Below are positions 48,463 to 59,586 of a stretch of 64,000 nt of DNA, piece after piece (position 1 is the first letter of the stretch; every line of letters starts with the position of its first letter). The position numbers and the translations under genes were made by a program. The stretch is from NCBI RefSeq assembly GCF_013402915.1, contig NC_050721.1, positions 868,001 to 932,000 of the forward strand, read 5' to 3'. This DNA comes from Zygotorulaspora mrakii (taxonomy: Eukaryota; Ascomycota; Saccharomycetes; Saccharomycetales; Saccharomycetaceae). The notes beneath the pieces were generated by a model, which saw nothing but the letters and a program-made list of their open reading frames with translations, had not been told where the DNA came from and did not search any database.

Positions 48463-49299
48463 ATGGACAGAGCTCAAGATTTTATTAAAAAGTGCCTTTT
48501 CACAAAGAATTTCGATGATCCAAACAAGCCTATAGCTGAAAAGAGACTACAGGAGACATTACTGCTACTGCCCACAGACGGAGGGAACTCATCCAGACTG
48601 AAACGAACCAAGAGTGCATTGAAGATTTCAGCTCATAATTTACAGAACATAACCGAAAAACCTCAGAAGCATTCGAACTACCGTACAATAAACAAGAACT
48701 CTAAGAGTGCTCTCAAGGAGTACATCGTAAAATGCCAAAAGAATACAAAAAAAGCACATAGCATTGCTCATGAACAGAGCTTGACTACAAGAGACTCCTT
48801 GAATGACTACATCCAAGAAAAAGAGCCGCAATTATGGGTCTCGTTGATACAATATGACAAGTTTTTGCCGATGTACGAAAATCTATGGCAAGGATATATA
48901 CGAGAAGTATTGGATATTCCGCTTGAAGTTCCTGACCCCTCGAAGCTTAAAATCAATACATCTTCTGCGCTGATGAAACTATCTATGGCAGATTATAATG
49001 GTGCTGTTTTAAAGGTGGTTAAATGTATAAATCACAATATGATTGGCATAGAAGGAATTGTCATTTGGGATAGCCAAAAGAACTTCATCATGGTTACAAA
49101 GGGTCGACTAGTTGACGCGATAAAAATTATCCCGAAGAAAGGCTCCATTTTTGACCTCGAAATACCACTGAATGAGGAAGATGCTCTGTTGTATACAATA
49201 GTTGGCGATAGATTCCAGTATAGAAGTAGTGATCGTGCGGGAAGAAAATTCAAAAGCCGCAGATGTGATGATTTAGCATTTTATATCCGTGAGAAGTAG
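48463..49299 (+). CDS. POP4: Pop4, RNase P and RNase MRP protein subunit
   Basis: A 278-residue basic protein (Rpp29 family) that binds the catalytic RNAs of RNase P and RNase MRP in the nucleolus. The start ATG (MDRAQDFIKKCLFTK) matches yeast Pop4 (279 residues). The Rpp29 core in the C-terminal half has KLSMADYNGAVLKV, IVIWDSQKNFIMV and the ending DRAGRKFKSRRCDDLAFYI. Only one base separates its stop codon from that of the convergent SHG1. Confidence 0.96.
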   Translation: MDRAQDFIKKCLFTKNFDDPNKPIAEKRLQETLLLLPTDGGNSSRLKRTKSALKISAHNLQNITEKPQKHSNYRTINKNSKSALKEYIVKCQKNTKKAHSIAHEQSLTTRDSLNDYIQEKEPQLWVSLIQYDKFLPMYENLWQGYIREVLDIPLEVPDPSKLKINTSSALMKLSMADYNGAVLKVVKCINHNMIGIEGIVIWDSQKNFIMVTKGRLVDAIKIIPKKGSIFDLEIPLNEEDALLYTIVGDRFQYRSSDRAGRKFKSRRCDDLAFYIREK

Positions 49300-49300
49300 T

Positions 49301-49684
49301 TCATTCCTTCTCATTACTCTGTAAAATAGTCATTAAATTACCTTTAACTTGTTCGAGTAGTTCGGGATCACTCAAAGATGTACTCACGTACTCGTCAACC
49401 TTAATACCTTTACCGTTCTCGGTCAGTTTCTGGTAGCCATCCTTCAATAACTGGGATTCTATTAAAGCACTGGTAGACCCCCTATTTTTGAATAGTAAGT
49501 TGTCGTCTTCTAAGACCATATTCCTCACAATTGCTGAAACTTCAGATCTTATTGTTTGAACCACGGTTTCACCATTCTGCTCTGCCAAACTCCTCGAAAG
49601 AATTTGTTCTTTCAATCTGTCGAAATGACCCTCTCTTTTAAATTGCTCAGCCAAATCACTGGCCTTATCCCTATTGTGTGACAT
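49301..49684 (-). CDS. SHG1: Shg1, COMPASS complex subunit
   Basis: A 127-residue, mainly helical protein. The N-terminal EQFKREGHFDRLKEQIL block is the Shg1/BOD1 family pattern. It is a non-catalytic subunit of the Set1 H3K4 methyltransferase complex (COMPASS). S. cerevisiae Shg1 (YBR258C) is 142 residues and likewise lies tail-to-tail with POP4. Confidence 0.92.
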   Translation of the reverse strand: MSHNRDKASDLAEQFKREGHFDRLKEQILSRSLAEQNGETVVQTIRSEVSAIVRNMVLEDDNLLFKNRGSTSALIESQLLKDGYQKLTENGKGIKVDEYVSTSLSDPELLEQVKGNLMTILQSNEKE

Positions 49685-49814
49685 GCGGAAGGTTGAAATG
49701 TGTGTTTTGGCTTTCTCTCAATCAAAATCAGTATTTCAGAAATTCGCGATGCTGTTTTATAAAACAACTTCCAGAGGAATCCAGTGGCTCAATAGTACGT
49801 AAAATGACTTGAGT

Positions 49815-51653
49815 ATGAGTACGACCACCGCTGTCATGAGCTATCGAGAGCTTCTACATGAAATACTGTTTACCAAGGATGGAAATACACAGAGGGCCTC
49901 GAGAAAGCTTTATCAACTCCTATCATTTATTTTGGAGGAATACCAAAAAACCCGGAACCCCAAACGAACGAAGGACCAAATCTTGAGACTAGCATCTCCT
50001 TTGAAAAGTGGATTCAGGTCTCTCTCTATAAGATGCAACAACGTGGAAAGGGGAGAACTGTCGTTCAGTGAGTTTTTCCTTATTGCTTACCAAGAATATA
50101 TGGCAAGAATGCAAAATCTTGTTGAATCAATACAGCTTTTAGACTCGTATACAGAGAATGAAGAAAAGGTGAGTCTAGTGCAGACTTTGCAAAGCTTTTT
50201 CATGCAACAAGCACTGGATATTTCGCTAGAAGCATATATGGAACTATGTGGTGATTATATTAGCGGTAACAAGAAATGCAAACGTGATTTACTCCTTATT
50301 CATGATGTAATATACCAATATATCATTCTTAACATAGATGAAGCAAGTTTTAGACGCAGCCCATTTGTCCAGAGGTTCTTTAACATGGGTGCTATATATA
50401 TGCAAGCTTGGGTGAGTAATAGTATGAAGAGAGACTTCGTTGACATATATAGAACATATCGAAACACTTTAGATCTCTTAGCAATTATTAATCAGGAAAA
50501 AAGGCAAGATTCAGGGTTTAAGTTGATGTTTGATAATGATATTAAATCATTTCTGAATAGTTTGAACAATATCGTACTACAAGCGGACGTAATAAACTTT
50601 TTAGACACGTTTACAAGCCAAAGCGATGGGCAACGGACCACACTCTTCAAGGATTATTTCAAAGAAGTGCGACCTATTATTTTTATGGGAAATAATTTTG
50701 ATCAATTACTCGTATCCATCATTTTGAGTGATTACTTTAAAGCAAACGTGAATGTTAGTAAGAATGATACATGTTTGATACAGGTGGAAATGAGAACAGA
50801 ATTTGAAAAAAGTATACAGAATGCTGAAACTTTTCATAAAGAGTTACTTTGTTATTTGGACAAGCACTTCAAAAACGATTTCAAACGAAGGAAAGGTCTG
50901 CACTCCGCTACGGCAAGTGCAACGGATGTTCTTTGGGTAAATGCTATGTCATCTCTTATAGTATATTACATCCCAAAGAGGTCGTTGTTCTTGAAACGTT
51001 TTCTTAGGGAAGGCTTGTTCCGTCAAATGCTAATGTTGAATACAAAGTTTCCTAGTTTTTACGAGGATGCAAACTCTTTGGAGCATTCATTGATTCATAA
51101 CATCAATGAAGCTATTCCATCTGATATGTACTTCATTAGGAGACTATTAGAAAGCGGCACGGAGACTCTAAAAGACGTCTCGGAGCTTGATAATTGTACA
51201 ACCAAACTCAACAGGTTGTATGTAAGCAAACAACTTGCCGATGAGCTTTCTCTACCGTCCGGAAACCAAGAGGAACCTTTATGGCCAACGAAAGAGCTTA
51301 AAAAACAGTGGCAAAAGGAGATGCTTCACTGTCGTCTCCAAGGAAAGAAACTACATGGGTTATTTATGATGCATGTTGTGTCTGTTTCTACTCCTATTCG
51401 TTTACCTAATGGCAGAAAACTAACGCTTCTTTGTGATCTCACAGCAGCGAGCATATTATACCAATTCAATGAATATGACAATATCACACAGTCTAATCTT
51501 ATCGCCAAACTTAGAAATAAAGACGTAGCTCTCTCTCTACATCGACTCCTTGAATGTGAGGTCCTTACAAAATCGCAAATGGAGCTCAAAATCAACGAGT
51601 CATTTCAAGCACCGCCAGAGGTGTCTAGATCTGGTATTCTCAGGATTATTTAG
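49815..51653 (+). CDS. YBR259W-type protein, cullin-like without the neddylation domain
   Basis: A 612-residue protein in the place of YBR259W, which has no assigned function that I know. The C-terminal stretch VSTPIRLPNGRKLTLLCDLT ... ASILYQFNEYDNIT aligns with VETPYFLSNGKRLTLDLTIF ... ASVISLFNDADLLT of the adjacent RTT101 protein, where cullins have their winged-helix/4-helix boundary. FLKRFLREGLFRQML resembles the cullin FxxxYxxxLxxRLL block. The N-terminal ~350 residues are helical like cullin repeats. It ends (FQAPPEVSRSGILRII) where cullins continue into the WHB domain carrying the Nedd8 lysine, so it could not be neddylated at the usual site. The start used is the ATG at 49815; role unknown. 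Confidence 0.8.
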   Translation: MSTTTAVMSYRELLHEILFTKDGNTQRASRKLYQLLSFILEEYQKTRNPKRTKDQILRLASPLKSGFRSLSIRCNNVERGELSFSEFFLIAYQEYMARMQNLVESIQLLDSYTENEEKVSLVQTLQSFFMQQALDISLEAYMELCGDYISGNKKCKRDLLLIHDVIYQYIILNIDEASFRRSPFVQRFFNMGAIYMQAWVSNSMKRDFVDIYRTYRNTLDLLAIINQEKRQDSGFKLMFDNDIKSFLNSLNNIVLQADVINFLDTFTSQSDGQRTTLFKDYFKEVRPIIFMGNNFDQLLVSIILSDYFKANVNVSKNDTCLIQVEMRTEFEKSIQNAETFHKELLCYLDKHFKNDFKRRKGLHSATASATDVLWVNAMSSLIVYYIPKRSLFLKRFLREGLFRQMLMLNTKFPSFYEDANSLEHSLIHNINEAIPSDMYFIRRLLESGTETLKDVSELDNCTTKLNRLYVSKQLADELSLPSGNQEEPLWPTKELKKQWQKEMLHCRLQGKKLHGLFMMHVVSVSTPIRLPNGRKLTLLCDLTAASILYQFNEYDNITQSNLIAKLRNKDVALSLHRLLECEVLTKSQMELKINESFQAPPEVSRSGILRII

Positions 51654-51717
51654 TGTTATACGTTTCCATTAGACTATAGTATATTAAGAGCTTTAACAAC
51701 TTTTCGAACTTTTCGAT

Positions 51718-54141
51718 ATGCAAAACCTTAAAGTCATCGAAAAAAGAGTGAATTCTCACGTTGCTAAATGCACATTCAAAATATTAACAGACAATATAAG
51801 AAGCATGAAGGTCACTGTTAGTGACGCGACTGAGCTTCATACATTCATTTCTAGTAGCTTAGAGAGATATTTCAAAGATGATTCCAGCTTCTGGGGAAAT
51901 GATTGGTTTGACTTAGAAGATTCGGCTGGGAGTGAACAAAGCCATAAAAAACTTCAACAGGATGCTATTTACTGTTTGAAGGCACTATGTCAAGCTAAAA
52001 TTTGGAGAAATGCCGATGAAAAGCTACGACTTTCTCATACCAGAAGGCGCATATCTTACATATATAATCAACGGGAAGTTGTGGCAACGATATGGAAGGA
52101 ACTAAAAAAGAGATGCGAGAGTTTGATAAGCTTGAAATTTGACCTCTATGTTAGCAGCATCGAATCTAATCTCTCTCATGGTAGCAAACTAGTGGAATAC
52201 TGGTCAAATTTGTATCAGAATTACAAGAATTTTTTATCGACTTTCTTGCCATTTCTCGAATACATTAGGGTGAACTATACATCATTGGTTCATGATATAC
52301 CAACTGATATGAATCTTCTAGATATCTACGAGCTATATTTCATAACTCTGGTAAAAACAAAGCTGAATTCCAAATTCATATCTTTTTTGAAGTCGTACGT
52401 ATTTGAGTGCTTCAATCGTGAAACATCGAAGCTCAACGTTTCAAGAGTTGAATCTCCGATGTTATTGGTATATAAACACAGAGCATCCATCTTTGACGAT
52501 ACTGAGTTACTTTTCGAAGATTTTTATTTTGGTTTGATTCGTGAATATGTCCAAACACATGTTGACATTAAAATTAATCTCACTTATCTCAATCATGTAA
52601 TAAGATACCTAAAAAATAATGCACTCATCACAGGAGCAATATCGATGGCGCTGCTGGATCGCTCGAATACAATATTTCTGGAAAACACCATTTTGTTACA
52701 TTCTCAATGTGTGACGCTTTTAGGAGTTTTGAAGGACGATATTCCTCTAGAGTTTGGCACTAATAAATCAGAGAAGTTCAATCAAATTAGTGACCAATTG
52801 GTTGTTTTAATAGGAACATACAAAACAAGGGGAGTCGCAACGTCTTTTCAAAATATTTACAGTGAATTGATTCATCACTCTTTGAAAGCCATGATCGCAA
52901 AAAAAGCGGATTTACATAGCCAGTTTGTGGAGATTTGCAAATTAGTTTTAATCACTGATAATGAGAAAAGCTTGCAGTGTCACGCTAGGATTGAAATTAC
53001 TAAAGCCATGGGAGGCTCTCTGAACCTTATGAGCTCTTACTCAAAGCTGTGCGACTCCTCAATCAGAAAATTCAATAAAAGCGTAATCAACAATTTGGTA
53101 AAAACCTCAAACTTAGAACCGAAAAACTCTTTGATTATCAATGTTCCGATACTATTGAAGCTTGATTCCTCTTTTTTGATAAGATATTCCCACTCTCTCT
53201 TTAGGAGAGCGATATTCTTCGGACCCAAGATCTACGAAACACTTACAAATTCGAGGTATCTGGAATTTCATTTACTGATACTTTTCGAAAAGCATTATAA
53301 GAACTCTCCTTCGTATCAAGGATTAATGTTATTGAAGCTAGAAATTTTGAGATCAGCTAAATTGGCGCTCGACTTCCAATCGCATTACAAGGATAATACA
53401 GAGATAAATTTCTTTCTATTTAATCGAAATCATATTCCGAGTACATTTAGGGGGGAGGGAAGTGAAGTTGGTACACTTCCTGAACATTTGCAAGAGGTCT
53501 GGAAGAACTTTGAAGAATTCTATCTAGAAAAAGATCCGAAAGCCGAACATAAGGTGATTAGTCCTATTTACAAATTTCAATTTTGTGAAGTTGAGACTCC
53601 ATACTTTCTCAGCAACGGCAAACGACTCACGCTTGATTTGACAATTTTCCAAGCCAGTGTGATATCTTTGTTTAACGATGCAGATTTATTAACTTACGAA
53701 CACATATTAGAGAAAACGAAACTAGATAGTGCTGCTTTGAAGGAAATTTTGCTTTTGTTCAATGATATCGGTCTGCTAAAGCTACATAAAGGAAGTTATT
53801 TGCTGAACAACGCATTCCAACCAGACGAAAGCAGGATAAAGGATGGAAAGCTGCGCTTTTTAGTTAATAACAATGTCAATACAGGCCTCGGAAGGAATGA
53901 AACTAATATTATTGATTCACATCATCGGGAAGGGAATCGTTCATATTGGACGCAAGAATTACTAAAAGCTTGTATCGTTCGCTCTTTGAAGGGACGTAAA
54001 GACGGTTTGGAATACGAAGTTTTATTTGAGGAAGTCGAGTCGCGGTTTCTCGGTATGAGTGTGGGAGAATTTAAGGAAGCTCTTGAAAAGACGATACGTG
54101 AAAAGTATATAACAAAACGAGAAAATTATTACATATATTAA
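51718..54141 (+). CDS. RTT101: Rtt101, cullin of a DNA-replication ubiquitin ligase
   Basis: An 807-residue cullin. Long helical N-terminal repeats are followed by the cullin-homology region (SNGKRLTLDLTIFQASV, ~640) and a complete C-terminal WHB domain with the neddylation site IVRSLKGRK (Lys758 likely modified) and the typical ending EKYITKRENYYIY. S. cerevisiae Rtt101 (842) builds a ligase with Hrt1 and Mms1 that ubiquitinates histone H3 and helps forks pass damage. Orthology to RTT101 rather than CUL3 rests on AIM22 nearby (YJL046W/YJL047C are neighbours). Only 64 bp separate it from the upstream gene's stop codon. Confidence 0.9.
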   Translation: MQNLKVIEKRVNSHVAKCTFKILTDNIRSMKVTVSDATELHTFISSSLERYFKDDSSFWGNDWFDLEDSAGSEQSHKKLQQDAIYCLKALCQAKIWRNADEKLRLSHTRRRISYIYNQREVVATIWKELKKRCESLISLKFDLYVSSIESNLSHGSKLVEYWSNLYQNYKNFLSTFLPFLEYIRVNYTSLVHDIPTDMNLLDIYELYFITLVKTKLNSKFISFLKSYVFECFNRETSKLNVSRVESPMLLVYKHRASIFDDTELLFEDFYFGLIREYVQTHVDIKINLTYLNHVIRYLKNNALITGAISMALLDRSNTIFLENTILLHSQCVTLLGVLKDDIPLEFGTNKSEKFNQISDQLVVLIGTYKTRGVATSFQNIYSELIHHSLKAMIAKKADLHSQFVEICKLVLITDNEKSLQCHARIEITKAMGGSLNLMSSYSKLCDSSIRKFNKSVINNLVKTSNLEPKNSLIINVPILLKLDSSFLIRYSHSLFRRAIFFGPKIYETLTNSRYLEFHLLILFEKHYKNSPSYQGLMLLKLEILRSAKLALDFQSHYKDNTEINFFLFNRNHIPSTFRGEGSEVGTLPEHLQEVWKNFEEFYLEKDPKAEHKVISPIYKFQFCEVETPYFLSNGKRLTLDLTIFQASVISLFNDADLLTYEHILEKTKLDSAALKEILLLFNDIGLLKLHKGSYLLNNAFQPDESRIKDGKLRFLVNNNVNTGLGRNETNIIDSHHREGNRSYWTQELLKACIVRSLKGRKDGLEYEVLFEEVESRFLGMSVGEFKEALEKTIREKYITKRENYYIY

Positions 54142-54223
54142 CTAAGATATATGCTTTTTGTTCATAAAATCGCATTATTCACTTATTCGACTGTTCTGTC
54201 ACTGTCGAAATACATTTTGTTAA

Positions 54224-56260
54224 TCATTCAGACTCGAAAGCTTGGTCAGCAACAGCAAACAGTATTTCCATGGCCTTTATTTGGTAGTTTACATCATTTG
54301 GATCATCTCTGTTAGGAGCAACAAGCGTGGGCCCCCATATTATATTTAAAGATTTCAGATTCATTCTATTTTGCGGCTCATGTTCGGCAACTCTTTTTAA
54401 ATGAAATAGTAAAGCTCGAAGAGTCCAGTACTGAGCATCTGGGAGTTTATAAATTAACCCGTGCATATAGTTCTTCCGAGTCGCTTCATCATCAATAGAT
54501 AAACATGCTTTAACTTCTTGTCCAATTTCTTCTGGAAGTAGAGATTCAGGAAGTGCTGCAAAGAAAGCTTTCAGCAAAGAGCCGACAAGATAAATATCGG
54601 AGTCTCCGTAATTTTTTGGAGGCAAGATCATTGAAACGTTACTTGGGTCCTTATCAATTTCCTCTTTCAATTTGCTGATGTCCAGAACGTTAGCAGATTT
54701 TCTGTAAACTCCCTCTAAGTCAAGACCATATTTATCGATGACATAAATACACTGTCGAACTATAGCAGGGACCATATCTTGCTCATATTCAACTAGTTTC
54801 TCAAGTGGCACACCAAATGTTTTGAAATTATTTTGGGTTCCCGGTGGCATAATACTATTTGTTTGAACATGCGATAGGGGCCTATCAGAATCAGGTGTCG
54901 ACGTTGAAACAGTAGTAGATAGGCTAGGAATTCTAGCTGCTGCGAAATTTCCTGGATCTAACGTCTTAGAGGCAGCGTTAGGCTGTGGTAGGGGAATAGT
55001 CTCCTTAGCAGATTGCATTCGCTGTTTGTAATTAGGGTCGCTTGAGTATACTGTATTTGAACTGCTATAGTCGCTGCCAGAAGTTGGAATATTACTGCTG
55101 GTTGGATTCACTTTGAAGGAACTATTATTTGCTATTGCTGACTGTCCTGCTGCTGCTGTTGTTGCCGCGCTATTCGCAGAGCTTGAAAAGGGTGACTCAT
55201 TGTGTGTTGATATAATTCTTTTTGGAATAGAATTTTTTGCGGGATTGACCACATAGGAAGGAGAGATTTTACTTGTAGCATTTGAAGAGTTTTTGATCAT
55301 AGAAGGGTGCTTTTTGTAAGCGACAGGAATCAGATTCTTGTTCACCAGACTGGTTGTTTTGCCCGTACTGTTGTATTTGTTAAGGTAATTGTATAGATCA
55401 ATTTCGTTTGTTACTGATAATGCAACAGATTTCATTGATTTCGTTGATTCAAATGGCGCCACTGTGATACCACTATTCAAGATAAGATTTTCAGTCCAAA
55501 TAGTATATTTTTGTAACTGAATAGACATAGCTGTATCTATTTCCATAATCAAATCTTTCAGTTCTAAAACAATTTTTGGTCTCTCTTTTGTTATAAAAGT
55601 ATTCCTCAAAGAGTCCGAATGGTCCACCCTTTGTTTGTACTCGAGATCAGCAGTATCAATTTTTCTTAGAAGTTCTTCTTCTTGTTCTTTTGTGGTTTTT
55701 GAGCCTCTTAACGTAAGTTTGGTTTTTGTTGGATCTGTCATTCTCAATTTATCCCAATCCTGACAAAGTGAATCATAACGAGCTTGTGCCTTTTCAGCAG
55801 TATGAATGGCATCAGAAACCTCCTTTTCCAACCTCCTGCTATTTTCCTTAACTGTTTTTCTCATTTTCGTCATGGTAAGTAAGAGTGCACTCATCTCGTC
55901 ACACATCTTCTGTAAGGCAGTTACATAGCTTTGCTTTACTTGAGCTAACTTCCCATCAAATTCCAAGATATCATGAATTTTGACTTTCAGGGATGAATTG
56001 GTGCCAGAGGTTGTCACAAAAAAGTGCTTATACTGTTTGCTCAGTTCTTCAACATGCTCTTCTTCAAACAGGTATTTCTTGCGTATAAATTTAGTGAACT
56101 CCTCACATGTCAATAACGACTGTTTTAAGCGCGCTAAAAGGGCATTGATTGCTACATCCGAGTTCAAAACCCTTTTGATCTCTGGTTTATCAAACAATTG
56201 AGCAGCCTGGATTGCGATATCATGTGGTTCTGCATTTTGGGTACTACTCTGGGAATTCAT
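54224..56260 (-). CDS. RGD1: Rgd1, F-BAR RhoGAP for Rho3 and Rho4
   Basis: A 678-residue protein: F-BAR domain (~25-300; [17 protein letters not shown] start here [18 protein letters not shown], then ...[10 protein letters not shown]), a long Ser/Asn-rich linker, and a C-terminal RhoGAP domain (~490-678) with the arginine-finger motif LEGVYRKSA and [14 protein letters not shown]. In yeast it stimulates Rho3 and Rho4 GTP hydrolysis and acts in polarity and stress signalling. The ATG at 56260 (MNSQSSTQ) matches the length of S. cerevisiae Rgd1 (666). The frame stays open upstream past 56347 but with no ATG, so an unusual start or an upstream exon cannot be fully excluded. Confidence 0.93.
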   Translation of the reverse strand: MNSQSSTQNAEPHDIAIQAAQLFDKPEIKRVLNSDVAINALLARLKQSLLTCEEFTKFIRKKYLFEEEHVEELSKQYKHFFVTTSGTNSSLKVKIHDILEFDGKLAQVKQSYVTALQKMCDEMSALLLTMTKMRKTVKENSRRLEKEVSDAIHTAEKAQARYDSLCQDWDKLRMTDPTKTKLTLRGSKTTKEQEEELLRKIDTADLEYKQRVDHSDSLRNTFITKERPKIVLELKDLIMEIDTAMSIQLQKYTIWTENLILNSGITVAPFESTKSMKSVALSVTNEIDLYNYLNKYNSTGKTTSLVNKNLIPVAYKKHPSMIKNSSNATSKISPSYVVNPAKNSIPKRIISTHNESPFSSSANSAATTAAAGQSAIANNSSFKVNPTSSNIPTSGSDYSSSNTVYSSDPNYKQRMQSAKETIPLPQPNAASKTLDPGNFAAARIPSLSTTVSTSTPDSDRPLSHVQTNSIMPPGTQNNFKTFGVPLEKLVEYEQDMVPAIVRQCIYVIDKYGLDLEGVYRKSANVLDISKLKEEIDKDPSNVSMILPPKNYGDSDIYLVGSLLKAFFAALPESLLPEEIGQEVKACLSIDDEATRKNYMHGLIYKLPDAQYWTLRALLFHLKRVAEHEPQNRMNLKSLNIIWGPTLVAPNRDDPNDVNYQIKAMEILFAVADQAFESE

Positions 56261-57579
56261 CGGACTCAGCGGTCTTGAATTGCGAGACCTCGGTGCGGAT
56301 GATATTTCACTATAACTTTCAGAGGTTTTAGACGTTTGGGATATCACCAGATATACCCTGCAAATACTTAAAACCCGTTTACTTCTCCAAGACTTTTTAT
56401 TACATGCGGAATGAATTTGTATTTTTTTTCCTTTGAGTTTATTTTTTAATAATTACATTCCCGATACTGCACAGTATGTCTATCTGGCATATAGAAGACA
56501 GTTTGTCCTAACAAGAAGCGGCGGGCACTGCCAGTAACCACGTACTCAGTCTACGAGAAATTTCACTTGTTATTTGAGTGTTCCGTCAAATGACGAACAG
56601 ACTGTTACTAAATTAAAAAGACTGAAAAGTCCCAAGTTATCTGCACGGGCTTTCTGAGCGTTTCTCCATCACAGTGCTGACTATAGAGTAATTCAAGTCA
56701 TTGAAATCATTGAAATAGAAACAAGTGAAATAACAGTGAGGATCCGAAGAAACAACGACACATGGGGAACAGAGTTGGAAGAATTGAGTGCACATAAGAA
56801 AGTGTGGAACTATCAAGAGCTTGCCACAAACTAGTTAAGAGAGCCACGCATACTGTGCTGCATAAGATCCGAATCCTCCCTTTCAAAATGATTTTTGCAA
56901 AGTTACCACTGCTTGGAGGTTGCTTAGAGCTTGGTGAAAAATTCAACACCACTGAAGGATGCCGCGCTTGATTAAAAGCGCCAATTTTTTTTGTAGACAC
57001 GTAAGCTTGTGACTAAGCGATTAAGTTTCTCGCAATCACATTCGATCGCTGGGTAGAGTTTCATTCCCATCGTAAAGCCAACTTTCAGGATGGCACGGCT
57101 TGTCATTCATAGTTTTTTCTATATATTTCAGCATGCACTTCTATGTCGTTTTCGTTTGAGATGATAATTTTGAAAGTATATAAGGTGCAAGTGGAAGATT
57201 TTTCCATTCCATTTCGTTGCGTCTCATTCTCTACATTCAACGTTTTATAGGTATGACCAAGCGATCATATCGTGATTGAGATCCTAATGTTGGGTTCACA
57301 TAGCTCAATGGGTTGCTCTAAAGGTTTCGAGTTAGTCTTTGAGCTCATGTTGGTGCTCCCTGGTTTGACATTGACCATGTCGCTTGACCATGTCGCTGTA
57401 AATAAAAACCTTGAGGGCTGGAGAATTATGAGTTTGCAGTAGATGATGAGAACATTTTCACAGTGCATAGTTCAACTGATTGAACTTTTCAATGAAGATA
57501 AAAACTACCATCAAAATTAGTCTTTTGCTCCTATCTGATCAATGCAATATCTATTCTCTTAGCTAAGTAGATAGAAATC
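56261..57579. other. Intergenic between TAE1 and RGD1
   Basis: About 1.3 kb between two minus-strand genes, long for this genome. A TATATAAG at 57177 followed by a pyrimidine-rich stretch reads like a forward promoter, but only short frames follow (50 codons from 57287). A 13-bp repeat GACCATGTCGCTT/G lies near 57370-57397. The reverse open frame at 57000-56707 starts with GTG and looks spurious. No RNA gene recognised. Confidence 0.45.
57177..57184 (+). promoter_or_regulatory. TATA box of an unidentified forward transcript
   Basis: TATATAAG preceded by AT-rich DNA and followed by a C/T-rich leader (TTCCATTCCATTTCGTTGCG), the look of a yeast core promoter. No matching downstream gene is recognised. 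Confidence 0.35.
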
Positions 57580-58290
<711 letters not shown>

Positions 58291-58586
58291 TCATTGTTAT
58301 AACATCCATTTCTCAACAGATGCGGACTTCGAAAGATTGTCATTTTTCATGCTCATCATACGCAGCTTAGGAAAAAAAAATCAACTGTCAGAAGTTTTAT
58401 TACATATATATATTCGTATTTGTGTATGCGTATGCGCTGACAGTATGAGCGATTACTTAAATTATTTACATGAAACAGAAATATATCTGGTCTTGTCATA
58501 GCAGCTGTTTCCTTACCGTGCCGATGCCTGCCTCTCCACCGCATATCGGTTTCTTCAAGAATATCAAATTTGTATGTGCAATACCC

Positions 58587-58880
58587 TCATTTTCCTAGGG
58601 AGTATATCCATGAAACTGAAGATCTGATCTGCTCGTTCCAGAGGTCCTTCATGGTCTCAACCATTGGTCTCCGTAGGATATCACGTGGTTTCGTCGTGAA
58701 TGGGTCCGTCGCAACAATATCTTGCTTCCTGTCGATTATCCCCCGCGTCCTGTCACTGATTCTCTTCCAAATCGAGTTATTGTAATGGTACCCATCTCTA
58801 TCAATCGCATAATAGTAATATGAGACAGCCAGTGTACTAGACAACAGCGTGATAGATGATAACTTCAAAATCTTGCTCAT
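58587..58880 (-). CDS. AIM5: Aim5/Mic12, MICOS complex subunit
   Basis: A 97-residue protein with an N-terminal transmembrane segment (LSSITLLSSTLAVSYYYYAI) and a basic, amphipathic remainder ending IYSLGK. The size and topology fit Mic12 of the mitochondrial inner-membrane MICOS complex, which keeps crista junctions. S. cerevisiae Aim5 (YBR262C) is 106 residues and lies between TAE1 and SHM1 as here. Confidence 0.9.
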   Translation of the reverse strand: MSKILKLSSITLLSSTLAVSYYYYAIDRDGYHYNNSIWKRISDRTRGIIDRKQDIVATDPFTTKPRDILRRPMVETMKDLWNEQIRSSVSWIYSLGK

Positions 58881-59586
58881 ATTTTCACAATGGTAAGTGC
58901 TTAAGAGATCAAAAAGGTAGTGAGCCTTGTACTAAGTATAACGCTCTTTAAGTTTATATTGTATTCCGGTGAAGAATCGACAATACTTCAACATAAGGAG
59001 CATGTTCTGACATTGCCTGGACGGATAGAAAATGTCGTAAAGTATGATTAAATCAGTTAGTCTTTTGGTTTCGTTTACATAAGCAAACTAGTGCTCAAGG
59101 ACTTGCGACGCACTACATCCAAATGTCAGTCGATAGTTTTATATTTGTTTGTCAGAACAGATTTCATCTTGTTTACTCATTAGAGTACTTGAAGTTTTCT
59201 GTGGTTGCTCATGTACCCAGGGCATCGAATAGGACACCAACGGAGACCCATGAAAAGCACATAATCCAAACCTACTTTCACATGAATTCCGGATAGCTCC
59301 CAATATGAACGAATCTCGCTCACTGACAGGACTCAATGCTAGGAACTGCTGGCTACGGTCCGGACTGTCATTTTTTCCTGTCATGATACCTGTCACGTTT
59401 TTCAGTTGTCATTGTCTGAGAGACCCAGACATTTTTTCAATTCATGAAACTTTTCAGATGTAGGTGGAAAAGTTTGTATGGATATGACAGGTTGATCAAC
59501 CTCCAGGACTGGCTGAGATTAAGAGGCTTTCAAGCTATTAATTGTTGTTTGCTGGAGTGATTCAATACCAACTGTATTTTTAAAGG
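58881..59586. other. Divergent region between AIM5 and SHM1
   Basis: About 700 bp. An 85-codon reverse frame at 59396-59139 begins with GTG and resembles nothing known. No tRNA, LTR or Gcn4 core is seen. Confidence 0.5.

Noticed and set aside
56707..57000. 97-codon reverse frame between TAE1 and RGD1
   Set aside because: It starts with GTG, has no ATG near the start, no recognisable similarity and mixed composition.
59139..59396. 85-codon reverse frame upstream of SHM1
   Set aside because: It starts with GTG and lies in the SHM1/AIM5 divergent promoter; nothing recognisable.
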